The translations under genes were made by a program, and so were the position numbers. A DNA stretch of 64,000 nt from Gammaproteobacteria bacterium (GTDB lineage Bacteria; Pseudomonadota; Gammaproteobacteria; Burkholderiales; Thiobacillaceae): the NCBI GenBank assembly GCA_018820765.1, contig JAHJNN010000007.1, forward strand, positions 164,620 to 228,619, given 5' to 3'. How positions within the stretch are numbered: position 1 is the stretch's first letter; each line of letters opens with the position of its first letter. This document shows, piece by piece, positions 47,497-55,589 of the stretch. A model generated the notes under the pieces. The model made no database searches. It was given only the letters and a program-made list of their open reading frames with translations, and was not told the origin of the DNA.

Positions 47497-48327
47497 GCCG
47501 CGCATTGCAGAGAGGCGCAGGCCCACGAGCACCAGGCCCGCCGCCATCGATGCCCAGGCGCTGGGCTCGGGGATGGCTTGTAGTGCGGCGAACGTGAAAT
47601 TGTCGGCATAGACAATCGGCGCATAGAACCCGGGCTCCGAGGACTCGCCCGGAAAGCCGCCGGTTTCCGTCACCGTCAGTTGATCGGAAAAGAAGTTGAA
47701 CGAGTTGAAGCCGTCCGTGTCGATGATGCCGAAAAACCGCGGCGGCGTATCGTAGGTAATCGCATTGATCAGCTTGCTGGGATCGGTGTCGCCCCCCGCG
47801 CCGAAATCGTTTGCCGCCATGCCGTTCAAGCTCACGAACATGTGGCCCTTCGGAATAAAGCTTGCGCTGTCCTCGTCGAATTTGTATCCCGACAATGTGT
47901 CGAACCAGCCGCCGACGCCGTAAAGCGTGCCGGCCGAGGTGCCCTTGAACGCATCGACTTCCGAGCGCCGCGTGACGGCGACCAGACCCCATTTGTTCGC
48001 CGCCCAACCCGCGCTGTCCTCACCCGGCAACAGGTGAAAACGCGGCGAAGTGGAAAGCGGCGACATATAGCTCGGCCCCTCCCAGGCAATGCCCTGGTTC
48101 GTCACGGCTGCGGCGACGTGATAATCGCGATGGCCCGTAGAGTCGACGGTGGTGCGCACGCCGTCCCACGCCGCCCCTTCGAAATTCTCGGACCAGTGTT
48201 CAAGGCCCAGCGTGCCGAGCTCGGCGAGATACGCCGACTCGTCGGTGTAGGTGAATACGACAGCGCTCGCGGCCGTCGGCGCCAGCGAAGCCAGACATGC
48301 AAGAAGTGCAGCGGTACGGGAAATCAT
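47485..48327 (-). CDS. PEP-CTERM sorting-domain protein
   Basis: Protein of 280 aa. Signal peptide ending ASA, a beta-rich secreted domain, and a C-terminal PEP-CTERM signal: IPEPSAWASMAAGLVLVGLR followed by a basic stretch. These are recognised by exosortase (EpsH) and often linked to exopolysaccharide. The ATG at 48327 is 6 bases after gaggagg, so it is preferred to the one at 48333. The last residues (RGIRY) come from the adjoining gene remnant. No exosortase is nearby. Confidence 0.88.
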   Translation of the reverse strand: MISRTAALLACLASLAPTAASAVVFTYTDESAYLAELGTLGLEHWSENFEGAAWDGVRTTVDSTGHRDYHVAAAVTNQGIAWEGPSYMSPLSTSPRFHLLPGEDSAGWAANKWGLVAVTRRSEVDAFKGTSAGTLYGVGGWFDTLSGYKFDEDSASFIPKGHMFVSLNGMAANDFGAGGDTDPSKLINAITYDTPPRFFGIIDTDGFNSFNFFSDQLTVTETGGFPGESSEPGFYAPIVYADNFTFAALQAIPEPSAWASMAAGLVLVGLRLSAMRGIRY

Positions 48328-48558
48328 GATCATCCTCCTCGGTTATGACGATACGATTTCTCCGCAACATCGCTGGTGGTGTCGCCCCGACTGCCGCGAT
48401 TTGTTATGTGGTCGGGACGGAAAACTGTAAACCTGCGCTGCCGCCGCGCAATAGGACAAAATTACCCGCCGCGATGGCGACCGCATCGCCGACTTGCTCG
48501 CGGCTCCACATCGCGCGGAATCAGTTGGATCATGAACTGACCCTTTGGTGTTCTTCGT

Positions 48559-49581
48559 TCAGGCGCTTGCAGCAACGCCCAGCGCCCGCGCCCGCAACTG
48601 TCCGCAGCCGCCCTCCACATCCTGCCCCGCGGAGTGGCGCAGCTTGGTGAGCACGCCGCGCAGGTGCAGGCGGCACGCCATCTCGGCCGCCCGCTCCCAG
48701 CTTGGGCGGCGGAGGTCGTTGCCGTCGACGCCCTCGACGCTGTTGTAGGGGATCAGGTTCATCACCGCGTACTTGCCGGCCAGCAGTCGCGCAATCCCGT
48801 CCAACTCGGCCTCGGTGTCGTTGATCCCTTCGAGCAGCGTCCACTGATACTGGATCGGGTAGCCGGTGCGGCGGGCATAGGCCTCGCCCAGCTCGACCAG
48901 TTCGGCCGGCGCGATGTCGGGCGCCTTGGGCAGCAGACGCCGGCGCAGGTCGGCATCGGTGGTGTGCAGCGAGAGCGCCAGCGCAGGCTTTACCGTGGAC
49001 TGCGGCAGGCGCTCGAACACGCGCCGGTCGCCGACGGTCGAGAAGACCAGATTCTTGTGGCCGATGCCGCCTTCCACACCGAGCAGCTCGATGGCCTCCA
49101 GCACGTTGTCCAGATTGTGGGCCGGCTCGCCCATGCCCATGAACACGACCTTCTTCACCGGGCGGCGGCTGCGGGCCAGCACCACCTGGGCGACGATCTC
49201 CGCGCCGGAGAGCTGGCGCAGCAAGCCGACGCGGCCGGTCATGCAGAACACGCAGCCCACCGCACAGCCGACCTGGGTGGACACGCACACGCCGTCGCGC
49301 GGCAGCAGCACGCTTTCCACCGTCTGGCCATCCGCCAGCGCCACCAGCAGTCGGGCCGAGCCGTCCTCGCCGGCGTGCTCGGAATGCACGCGCGCCAAGC
49401 CGCGCAATTCATCGAAGAGACCAGGCAGGTCATCGCGCACCGCCAGCGGCAGAAAGTCCTCGGCACGCCGCCGCTTGGTGTCGAGCGAGCGCCCCTGAAC
49501 CCACGCCCGCAGCACGCGCCCCTCGTGACAGGGCGCAGCGCCCAGGTCGCGTAGACGTTGTCGGAGTTGGGGGAGTCGCAT
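48559..49581 (-). CDS. RlmN-family radical SAM methyltransferase
   Basis: Protein of 340 aa. The radical SAM cluster motif is CAVGCVFC (C106, C110, C113), and the C-terminal EGGCGQLRA retains the cysteine used as methyl carrier in RlmN (A2503 of 23S rRNA and A37 of tRNA). FMGMGEPAHNLDNVLEAI is also conserved. At 340 aa it is slightly shorter than the usual RlmN; it may be the main enzyme or a paralogue. Start MRLPQLRQRL preferred over upstream ones. Confidence 0.85.
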   Translation of the reverse strand: MRLPQLRQRLRDLGAAPCHEGRVLRAWVQGRSLDTKRRRAEDFLPLAVRDDLPGLFDELRGLARVHSEHAGEDGSARLLVALADGQTVESVLLPRDGVCVSTQVGCAVGCVFCMTGRVGLLRQLSGAEIVAQVVLARSRRPVKKVVFMGMGEPAHNLDNVLEAIELLGVEGGIGHKNLVFSTVGDRRVFERLPQSTVKPALALSLHTTDADLRRRLLPKAPDIAPAELVELGEAYARRTGYPIQYQWTLLEGINDTEAELDGIARLLAGKYAVMNLIPYNSVEGVDGNDLRRPSWERAAEMACRLHLRGVLTKLRHSAGQDVEGGCGQLRARALGVAASA

Positions 49582-49687
49582 GGTGGGGCGGATGGTAGCG
49601 CGGGGGCGGACTCGCCGCCACCGGCCATGTGTCAATGCAAGACCAGACCCCGTGTCCTGAGAGTCCGGGTCCTGAACGGGTTTACAT

Positions 49688-50047
49688 TTATTCGGGGATC
49701 ACTACAGCCGGCGCCCTGTCGTCCTTGGTGTTGACATAGCCGACCCCGATCTGCGGGCTGTGCAGGAAGTCCCAGCCCACGGTGACAGCAGCGTGATCAA
49801 AGAGATAGCCGGCGCTCACATCCACGCCGAACCGGTTCGAACTGAGAAGCGGGTAATACGTCACCCCCGCGCCGACCACCCCGTGGTCTTCCTTCCTGCT
49901 GGACAGCACCTTGAGCGAAACGCCCAGACCCGCTTCCGGCTTGGCCTGCCCGAAAGAATACGTCACGCCGAAGAATACCCCCGGGTCGGCAAGCGCGGCG
50001 CCGTTGCCTGCCATGAGAAGACCTGCCAACAGCATCTGCTTGTACAT
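49688..50047 (-). CDS. Small exported outer-membrane-type protein
   Basis: Protein of 119 aa with signal peptide ending ALA. The mature part (FFGVTYSFGQ, GAGVTYYPLLSSNRFGVDVS) has alternating beta strands like a small barrel or YadA-like autotransporter-free outer-membrane protein. The ribosome site gagaaag precedes the ATG. Function unknown. Confidence 0.65.
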   Translation of the reverse strand: MYKQMLLAGLLMAGNGAALADPGVFFGVTYSFGQAKPEAGLGVSLKVLSSRKEDHGVVGAGVTYYPLLSSNRFGVDVSAGYLFDHAAVTVGWDFLHSPQIGVGYVNTKDDRAPAVVIPE

Positions 50048-50196
50048 CTCTTTCTCCCGTAAGAACAAACAATCAAGACGGCTCCCCACACGGACAGCCG
50101 GATTCAGCAATCAAGCTGGAATGATAGGCCATGGAAGCGGCGTACGGAGAATTCGAGCGGGTCTGCCAAGAACTCATTCATAGTCGGGCGCTCGGT

Positions 50197-50258
50197 GGGG
50201 TCAGGCCTTGCATTGGAACATCCAATTCATCGATTGAAATATGTCATTGCAAGACCCC
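50197..50258. repeat. Degenerate ggggtcag inverted repeat
   Basis: ggggtcaggccttgca (50197-50212) faces tgcaagacccc (50248-50258), a decayed copy of the perfect 16-bp inverted repeat at 58871-58916. No gene overlaps it. Confidence 0.6.
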
Positions 50259-50281
50259 AATGCGGTGTTTAATGCAGCGGC

Positions 50282-50629
50282 TCACGGCGTCAGATCCGTC
50301 CGGCAATAAGCCGGCTGTGTCGATGCGATCTGCGGGATGGCGGCCGGCGAGGCGAGCCGCGAGCGGCACAGGTTGACGTCGATCCGGCCCACTGCCGGGT
50401 TCGGATGGATAACTCCGCCCGGCTGCATCGCCACGCATTCGTAGCTGACCGCGCAGTCCGGCCAGCGGCCCGCCGCCGGATTGGCATGCTGGATCGGCGA
50501 ATTGCAGCAGCAGCCGGTGTCGCCACTGCAGATGTAGGTTCCGGAAGGGGCTGTCACCGTGGTGGTTGTCGTGAGCGGCGCGCAACCGGCAAGCAGGGCG
50601 CCCAGGAAAAGGCAAGGCATCGATCGCAT
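50282..50629 (-). CDS. Cys-rich small lipoprotein
   Basis: Protein of 115 aa. Lipoprotein signal MRSMPCLFLGALLAGCAPL with lipobox LAGC. The mature part has many cysteines (YICSGDTGCCCN, PDCAVSYEC, NLCRS, YCRTD). Such spacing suggests disulfides. Function unknown. Confidence 0.65.
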   Translation of the reverse strand: MRSMPCLFLGALLAGCAPLTTTTTVTAPSGTYICSGDTGCCCNSPIQHANPAAGRWPDCAVSYECVAMQPGGVIHPNPAVGRIDVNLCRSRLASPAAIPQIASTQPAYCRTDLTP

Positions 50630-50736
50630 GACATTCCCCTTGTGCTGATGCAACGGTTTTCAGTGTAGATCAGGCTTTCAGCCCGGAAGCGCCTCAAGGG
50701 TTCAGCGTGAACTGGCCCCTATGATTCAGACGCGTG

Positions 50737-51174
50737 TCAGGTCTTGCTGGCGCAGTTGAACATCCAATGGATGCCGAAGCGGTCGATCAGGCTGCCGAAA
50801 TAGTCGCCCCAGAACATCTCCTGCAGCGGCATCTCGATCGTGCCGCCGGCCGCAAGCGCATTGAACAGACGCTCGGTGTCGGCGCGCGTGTCGGGCTCGA
50901 GGTTGATGTATACGTTGTTGCCTGGCGTTACGGTAAAGCCCATGGATTCCGGCGCATCGGTTCCCATCAACACGTGCCCGCCCAGAATGGGCAATCCGAC
51001 GTGCATGACAAGGTTCTGGTCGGCTCCAGCCAGCGGCGGCTGGTCAGGCGCGGGAGGCATGTCCTTGAAGCGGGCAATGGGCGCGTCGAACTCCGTGCCG
51101 AAGACGGACTTGTAGAACAGGAAAGCCTCTTCGGTCGAGCGAGGAAAATTGAGGTAGGTGCTGACACGAGCCAT
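50737..51174 (-). CDS. VOC/PhnB-like protein
   Basis: Protein of 145 aa with one PhnB-type VOC domain: STYLNFPRSTEEAFLFYKSV at the N-terminus and LQEMFWGDYFGSLIDRFGIH near the C-terminus. The ATG at 51174 follows gaaggag. Typical 3-demethylubiquinone-9 methyltransferase-like/glyoxalase-fold annotation; substrate unknown. Confidence 0.88.
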   Translation of the reverse strand: MARVSTYLNFPRSTEEAFLFYKSVFGTEFDAPIARFKDMPPAPDQPPLAGADQNLVMHVGLPILGGHVLMGTDAPESMGFTVTPGNNVYINLEPDTRADTERLFNALAAGGTIEMPLQEMFWGDYFGSLIDRFGIHWMFNCASKT

Positions 51175-51788
51175 GTTGTGCTCCTTCAAAAAGTGAATTT
51201 CTACCTGAGGGGTGGCGAGCAGGATCTAGTCGGGGATGAAGTCCTCCTGGGAGATCACGCATTGCGGGTCGGTGCGTCGTACTTCAGCGGTGCGTCACCC
51301 GGATAATGGTCATACACGGGGTGGGCCCTCGACGCCTGGTTGCTCTTCTTATTAGCACACGTCTGAGCGCGGACGCGCCCGGGAGTTGAAGGCTGCTGCA
51401 ACGCGCGCCGTCTCGGCCGCGCGCTCACAGCTTGCAAACAAAGTCGTCCTGTCTGACCTCACTATTGTTCGGTGGAGACTTGCTGGCCATAGCAAGGTAA
51501 GTGGGCTTTAGCAAAATATAGTCCATGCCACTGCCGTCGGAGAGGGCCGCGCACACCGCGGCGGTAAAAACAACGGCCGCTCCTGCATGGTCGCGCCTTA
51601 AGACGCGACCGGTTCGAAACTCAGCAGTTTGTCGCCCACGCAATAGCAACTTAAAGTAGCAACTTAAAGGCAACTTAAAAGGGTCAGTTCACTGGCCCCT
51701 TTAGCGCTTTAGTTGCGGGTTCACGACGCGATGGATTGAGCTGTCAGTGGTAATGTGAGCGGCACCGCTTATCCCAGAAGCACCTCGC
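51175..51788. other. 614-base gap without a convincing gene
   Basis: No complete gene is seen. On the minus strand around 51230-51330 two overlapping frames end in DHYPGDAPLKYDA and TDPQCVISQEDFIPD, which look protein-like and could be a decayed gene end. Around 51646-51710 the words gcaacttaaa occur three times and the tract ends in gggtcagttcactggcccct, one of the recurrent repeat words of this region. Confidence 0.45.
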
Positions 51789-52706
51789 ATGACAGATGCA
51801 GAGATACCTATTCCGGTCCGCCGTCTCCACCTGCTCAAAGGCTTTGCGGCTGCAGCAGCAGTGATCGTGGTCTGGTCCGGGTTCAACATCGTTTCCCGGC
51901 TGGGAGGGCGCAGCCCACTTACGCCCTATGACATGGCAGCCCTACGTTTTGTCTTCTCGGGAATCGTCTGTCTTCCCTTTGTGTTGACCCGATGGCACCA
52001 CCTCGAGTGGCCGCGACTTGCGGTGCTTGCCGCGTTTGGTGGCATGACGTACGCCTTATTGGTTTACGCGGGCTTTTCCCTTGCGCCGGCCGCACATGCG
52101 GGCATTCTGGTCAATGGCGGCATTCCCTTTGCGAGTGCATTGATCGCTTGGCTCATACTCGGGCATCGCCCTGGAATCCGGACTGAATTCGCGCTGTTGG
52201 TCGCAGGTCTGGGGATCGTGTTGATTGGCCTCCACAGCTTTGGTCAAATTTCCGGGGCACCCGCCCATCAATGGCTGGGCGATGTGTTCTTTCTCCTTGC
52301 CGCAGTCAGCTACGCATGCTTTGGCTTGTTGCTCAAGCATTGGCATGTCCCGCCCCTCGACGCGACGGTCGGCATCGCCGTGATTTCCATGGTTTGCTAC
52401 ACGCCTGTTTACCTCCTGTTCCTGCCCAAGGCCATCACCACCGTTTCCCTGTCCTTCATCCTGTTGCAAGGCGTTTATCAAGGCATCCTGGCTGCCTCGA
52501 TTGCCGGCTTGCTCTTCGCCTACGCCATCCACAACATCGGGCCGCAGCGGGCAACACTCATGTTGGCCATGGTTCCCGGCATCTCGGCAGTGGCAGCCGT
52601 GCCCTTATTGAGGGAATCCCTCGATGCCGTGACCGTCGCCGGCGTCGTGCTGGTGACGATCGGGGCGGCTCTGGGCGCGACACATCAATTGGCAAAACGA
52701 GGATGA
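51789..52706 (+). CDS. EamA/DMT-family transporter
   Basis: Protein of 305 aa with about ten membrane segments arranged as two EamA repeats: the first covers about residues 18-150, the second about 165-295. VIVVWSGFNIVSRLGG is a typical opening. Likely exports or imports small metabolites; substrate unknown. Immediately downstream lies a repeat word (ggggtcggtccaatctgccc). Confidence 0.88.
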   Translation: MTDAEIPIPVRRLHLLKGFAAAAAVIVVWSGFNIVSRLGGRSPLTPYDMAALRFVFSGIVCLPFVLTRWHHLEWPRLAVLAAFGGMTYALLVYAGFSLAPAAHAGILVNGGIPFASALIAWLILGHRPGIRTEFALLVAGLGIVLIGLHSFGQISGAPAHQWLGDVFFLLAAVSYACFGLLLKHWHVPPLDATVGIAVISMVCYTPVYLLFLPKAITTVSLSFILLQGVYQGILAASIAGLLFAYAIHNIGPQRATLMLAMVPGISAVAAVPLLRESLDAVTVAGVVLVTIGAALGATHQLAKRG

Positions 52707-52758
52707 AGGGGTCGGTCCAATCTGCCCCCATATATTCGATGACAAGGCAGTGGACAAC

Positions 52759-53004
52759 ATGAGTCCGAAGGACCTGGAATTGCTCGTCACCCGGGAGATG
52801 CCATTCGGCAAGCACAAGGGCCGGATCATCGCGGACCTGCCGGGCAATTACCTCAACTGGTTCGCGCGCAAAGGATTCCCTCCGGGTGAAATTGGCCGCC
52901 TGCTGGCCCTGATGCAGGAAATCGATCACAACGGCCTGGCGGACATCCTCACCCCACTCAGGCAGCGATCGGGCAATCATCCCGGGCGCTCTGATCAAGC
53001 GTGA
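52759..53004 (+). CDS. DUF3820-type small protein
   Basis: Protein of 81 aa. MPFGKHKGRIIADLPGNYL and NWFARKGFPPGEIGRLLALM match the DUF3820 (quorum-sensing-regulated virulence factor-like) family. A GTG three codons upstream (52750) is an alternative start. Follows the EamA gene by 52 bases. Function unknown. Confidence 0.85.
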   Translation: MSPKDLELLVTREMPFGKHKGRIIADLPGNYLNWFARKGFPPGEIGRLLALMQEIDHNGLADILTPLRQRSGNHPGRSDQA

Positions 53005-53141
53005 TTTCAGACGGATGGCGCGCGCCCATCAGACGGGTCGTCGCCTTTGCAGCCCTACGAGATGGGGCGCAAAGGCCGAAGGCGTTCGAGCCATCCAGCC
53101 GTATTTAACCTTGTATCGCTATCCTTGATCCGGGAAAACGC

Positions 53142-53498
53142 ATGATCCTTGCCGCAATCGTTCTGTTTTGCCTGGCGGCGCTGCTTGGCCTGTGGCTCGT
53201 CGTTCTGGGCGTGCGCTACCGACGGGGCTCCCGGGCCCTGGCGGCGGTTCACGCCGGCGTCGCCCTACTGGGGCTGGTCCTGTTGGGAAGGCATATCTTC
53301 AGCAGTCCCGTTCACATGTTGTACAACGATGCGGCGCTGCTGTTTGTTCTGGCGCTGTTCGGCGGCCTGGTTCTTCTGGCCCTGCGCATGGGCAATCACG
53401 AACATCGCTCGCCACCGCCGATGGTTGGCGTCAGCCTCCACGCGGCCATGGCCATTACGGCGCTGCTACTGTTGGTGTTGGGGTACACGCATCCCTGA
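53142..53498 (+). CDS. Small integral membrane protein
   Basis: Protein of 118 aa with four predicted membrane segments (starting ILAAIVLFCLAALLGLWLVV, ending ITALLLLVLGY), separated by short basic loops. No family recognised. The ATG follows cgggaaaacgc, a poor ribosome site. Confidence 0.65.
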   Translation: MILAAIVLFCLAALLGLWLVVLGVRYRRGSRALAAVHAGVALLGLVLLGRHIFSSPVHMLYNDAALLFVLALFGGLVLLALRMGNHEHRSPPPMVGVSLHAAMAITALLLLVLGYTHP

Positions 53499-53549
53499 CC
53501 CCGGAATACCCGGGTCAGTTCAGGGTGCCCCCTTTTAGGTTGGTTGTCT

Positions 53550-54140
53550 TCAGTTGAGTGGTTTCTCCATATCCACACCCATGGCACGCAAGGCATTCAG
53601 AACGCCTTCGTGCTCCTGCCGAACCTCCGCCTCGACCTTGTCGAACTCATCCGGTGCCACCCTGATCCGGCGCGCCAGTTGCACATAGCAGGTTTCATTG
53701 GCGTTCGGAAAACCCATTGCCATGACCATCACATGCGCAGACACCACCCCTTTCTGCCTATCGGCAAGCAGCTTTTGGGATGCCGCCCAGAACTCGCGAT
53801 AAGGCACGACCTTGGATTTATAGCCACCAAAGGTCTTCTTGATGTTGTTGAGCATGACCTTGTCACCCAGGAATTCGCAGTGATTGCGCGGGTGCCACAT
53901 CTCCCGGAGCGCCGGATCATCCGAGCCGTCATAGCTGGCCGACTTCAGCACGGAAACGGGATCGGGCCTGGCAGGCTGGGCGGCGGATGCGGGTGCCGCA
54001 TTTTTCAGGCACAGGTCCTCTATTTCCGGTTTTGAATACCCCGCCCTGGACAAATCGATGCGGTCCTGTATCGAACAGGCATGGGCCTGCACTGCGCCGC
54101 AGAGCAGCAACGCAAATATCCATCCCGCTTGTTTCTGCAT
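53550..54140 (-). CDS. Exported protein of unknown function
   Basis: Protein of 196 aa with signal peptide ending VQAHA. HACSIQDRIDLSRAGYSKPE begins the mature part; later FLGDKVMLNNIKKTFGGYKS and a Glu/Arg-rich helical C-terminus. Three or four cysteines (ACS, DLCLK, HCEF, TCYVQ) could pair. Function unknown. Confidence 0.65.
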   Translation of the reverse strand: MQKQAGWIFALLLCGAVQAHACSIQDRIDLSRAGYSKPEIEDLCLKNAAPASAAQPARPDPVSVLKSASYDGSDDPALREMWHPRNHCEFLGDKVMLNNIKKTFGGYKSKVVPYREFWAASQKLLADRQKGVVSAHVMVMAMGFPNANETCYVQLARRIRVAPDEFDKVEAEVRQEHEGVLNALRAMGVDMEKPLN

Positions 54141-54164
54141 GTTTGTCCTATTCCTCTATTCAGT

Positions 54165-54195
54165 GAGAACCATTCGGGCCTGGCCCCCTTTAATT
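54165..54195. repeat. Repeat word: cgggcctggccccctttaa type
   Basis: cgggcctggccccctttaat occurs here and, with few changes, at 62567-62590 inside the 3' end of a PEP-CTERM gene. It belongs to the family of short repeated words in the 50-64 kb region. Confidence 0.6.
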
Positions 54196-54267
54196 CCCTG
54201 AAAATACCGGGCTGGGTGTGAATGCCAATTCTTGCCACAAAAACGTGGCCTGTCGCTCTTAAATCGA

Positions 54268-55248
54268 CTACTGGCCGCCGGGATGCGCCCGAACCGCGTT
54301 GCGGCCGGCCGCTTTTGCCTCGTACAGCGCGGCATCGGCCCGGCGGACGATGTCGTCGATGCCGTCGTCTTCCGGGTAGCATCTGCACAGGCCGGCGCTC
54401 ATGGACAGGGTGACGCTACCGTTCGGCGCGTGCAGACTCACCTGGTTCACTTCGCCACGAATCTTCTCGGCCAGCACGATTGCCCCGGACTGGGGCGTGC
54501 CGGGCAACAGCAGCCTGAATTCATCGCCGCCCGCTCTGGCAAAAATATCCTGATCGCGCAGATTGGCCCGGACGATCTGGACGAATTTCCGCAGCGCGTC
54601 GTCCCCTCCTTCGTGGCCGAGCGTGTCGTTGATCTGCTTGAAGCGGTCGAGATCGAGCACCAGCAGCGAGAACGCCTCGCCGGTGCGCTTGAAGCGCGCG
54701 AACTCCTGGTTGGCCAGTTCGTAGAAGGTGCGCAGATTCACCGCGCCGGTCAGGAAATCCTCCCGGGCCGCCTTGGCGAGTTCGTTTTCCAGGCGCTTGC
54801 GCTCGGTAATGTCGAGCATCACCCCCGAGATGCCGTCGGGCTGTCCGTCCGCACCGTAGAACACCGATTTGTAGAAGACGACATCGCGGTAGCTGCCGTC
54901 GGCGTAGCACACGCTGGTCTCGTAGGTTTGCGAGCCGCCGTCGGCCAACAAATCGCGATCGGCCTTCTCGTAGATGGCGGCCAGCTCGGGCGGGGCGACG
55001 TCATGAACCGTCGCGCCGATGATTGCGGAACGCTCAAAGCCGATGTATTTCTCGAATGCGCGGTTGCAGGCAATGTAGCGACAGTCCCCGTCCTTGATGA
55101 ATATGGGGCTGGGCAGCGTATCGATCGCATTCTGTATCCGCCGGACGATGTCCGGGTCAGTCTGCTCGTCTCTCAATTGCAGAAGTCTCCATTTTTGTTC
55201 TTTCCTGCGCGCCCCCCGATCGACCTCCGGGATACGCGCCAAATTCAA
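54268..55248 (-). CDS. PAS-GGDEF diguanylate cyclase
   Basis: Protein of 326 aa. A PAS domain (about residues 38-150: DTLPSPIFIKDGDCRYIACN, ending GVMLDITERKRLE) is followed by a GGDEF domain with active site GGDEF at 240-244 and an I-site RDQD at 231-234. No membrane segment. The conserved DxLTGLxNRR motif is changed to DFLTGAVNLRTF. It should make c-di-GMP in response to a small ligand, redox or energy cue. Upstream DNA is the MITE-like element. Confidence 0.92.
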   Translation of the reverse strand: MNLARIPEVDRGARRKEQKWRLLQLRDEQTDPDIVRRIQNAIDTLPSPIFIKDGDCRYIACNRAFEKYIGFERSAIIGATVHDVAPPELAAIYEKADRDLLADGGSQTYETSVCYADGSYRDVVFYKSVFYGADGQPDGISGVMLDITERKRLENELAKAAREDFLTGAVNLRTFYELANQEFARFKRTGEAFSLLVLDLDRFKQINDTLGHEGGDDALRKFVQIVRANLRDQDIFARAGGDEFRLLLPGTPQSGAIVLAEKIRGEVNQVSLHAPNGSVTLSMSAGLCRCYPEDDGIDDIVRRADAALYEAKAAGRNAVRAHPGGQ

Positions 55249-55270
55249 GTTGACTGCCTTCGTTTGCCCA

Positions 55271-55439
55271 GGGAAGCTCTGAACAAGTCGTCACCCCGGC
55301 GGTGCGCGGTTGTTACAGCTTTGGCTGTTTTACAACCGCGGCCTCCCCCTTGCGGGTGAAAGCCGGGGTCCAGATACTTGATTTAACTGGATTCCGGCTT
55401 TCGCCGGAATGACAAATGTGAACTTGTTCAGGGCTTCCC
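55271..55439. mobile_element. 169-bp palindromic MITE-like element
   Basis: Terminal inverted repeats: gggaagctctgaacaagtc (55271) against gaacttgttcagggcttccc (55420-55439), with about 17 of 19 positions matching. Inside lies a second hairpin (cgcggttgt / acaaccgcg near 55305-55348) and words ccccggcgg, gccggggtccag and attccggctttcgccggaat. No coding capacity. A decayed copy is at 42021-42070. Non-autonomous element; no transposase is present in the window. Confidence 0.75.
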
Positions 55440-55550
55440 CTAGCAAGCCCCTCTCCCGGGCGCTTCAATCCATTTCGTCGGGCGGGCATCGAGCTCTTTT
55501 TCCCACAATGCGCTGGCCGCCACGCCCAAGTCTATATCGAAGTGCTGCGT
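55440..55550 (-). pseudogene. 3' fragment of a metallopeptidase gene
   Basis: The last 35 codons read HFDIDLGVAASALWEKE and KWIEAPGRGAC, matching HFDMDLGAAASALLEKE and KWIEPPERGAF at the C-terminus of the intact peptidase at 61334. The fragment is joined directly to the MITE-like element on one side and to a cccctttagt repeat word on the other. It also lacks the AWRPDPR insert. Only the end is left. Confidence 0.8.
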
Positions 55551-55589
55551 CGCCCCTTTAGTTTCTGGGCGGTCCGTCCCCTACTGTTC

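Noticed and set aside
51230..51330. Decayed gene end on the minus strand
   Set aside because: Two frames look protein-like but neither has a start, and no family is recognisable; kept only as a note in the gap entry.
51590..51640. tRNA-like stretch around ggttcgaaactc
   Set aside because: It has a T-arm-like word but no acceptor stem or anticodon arm can be drawn.
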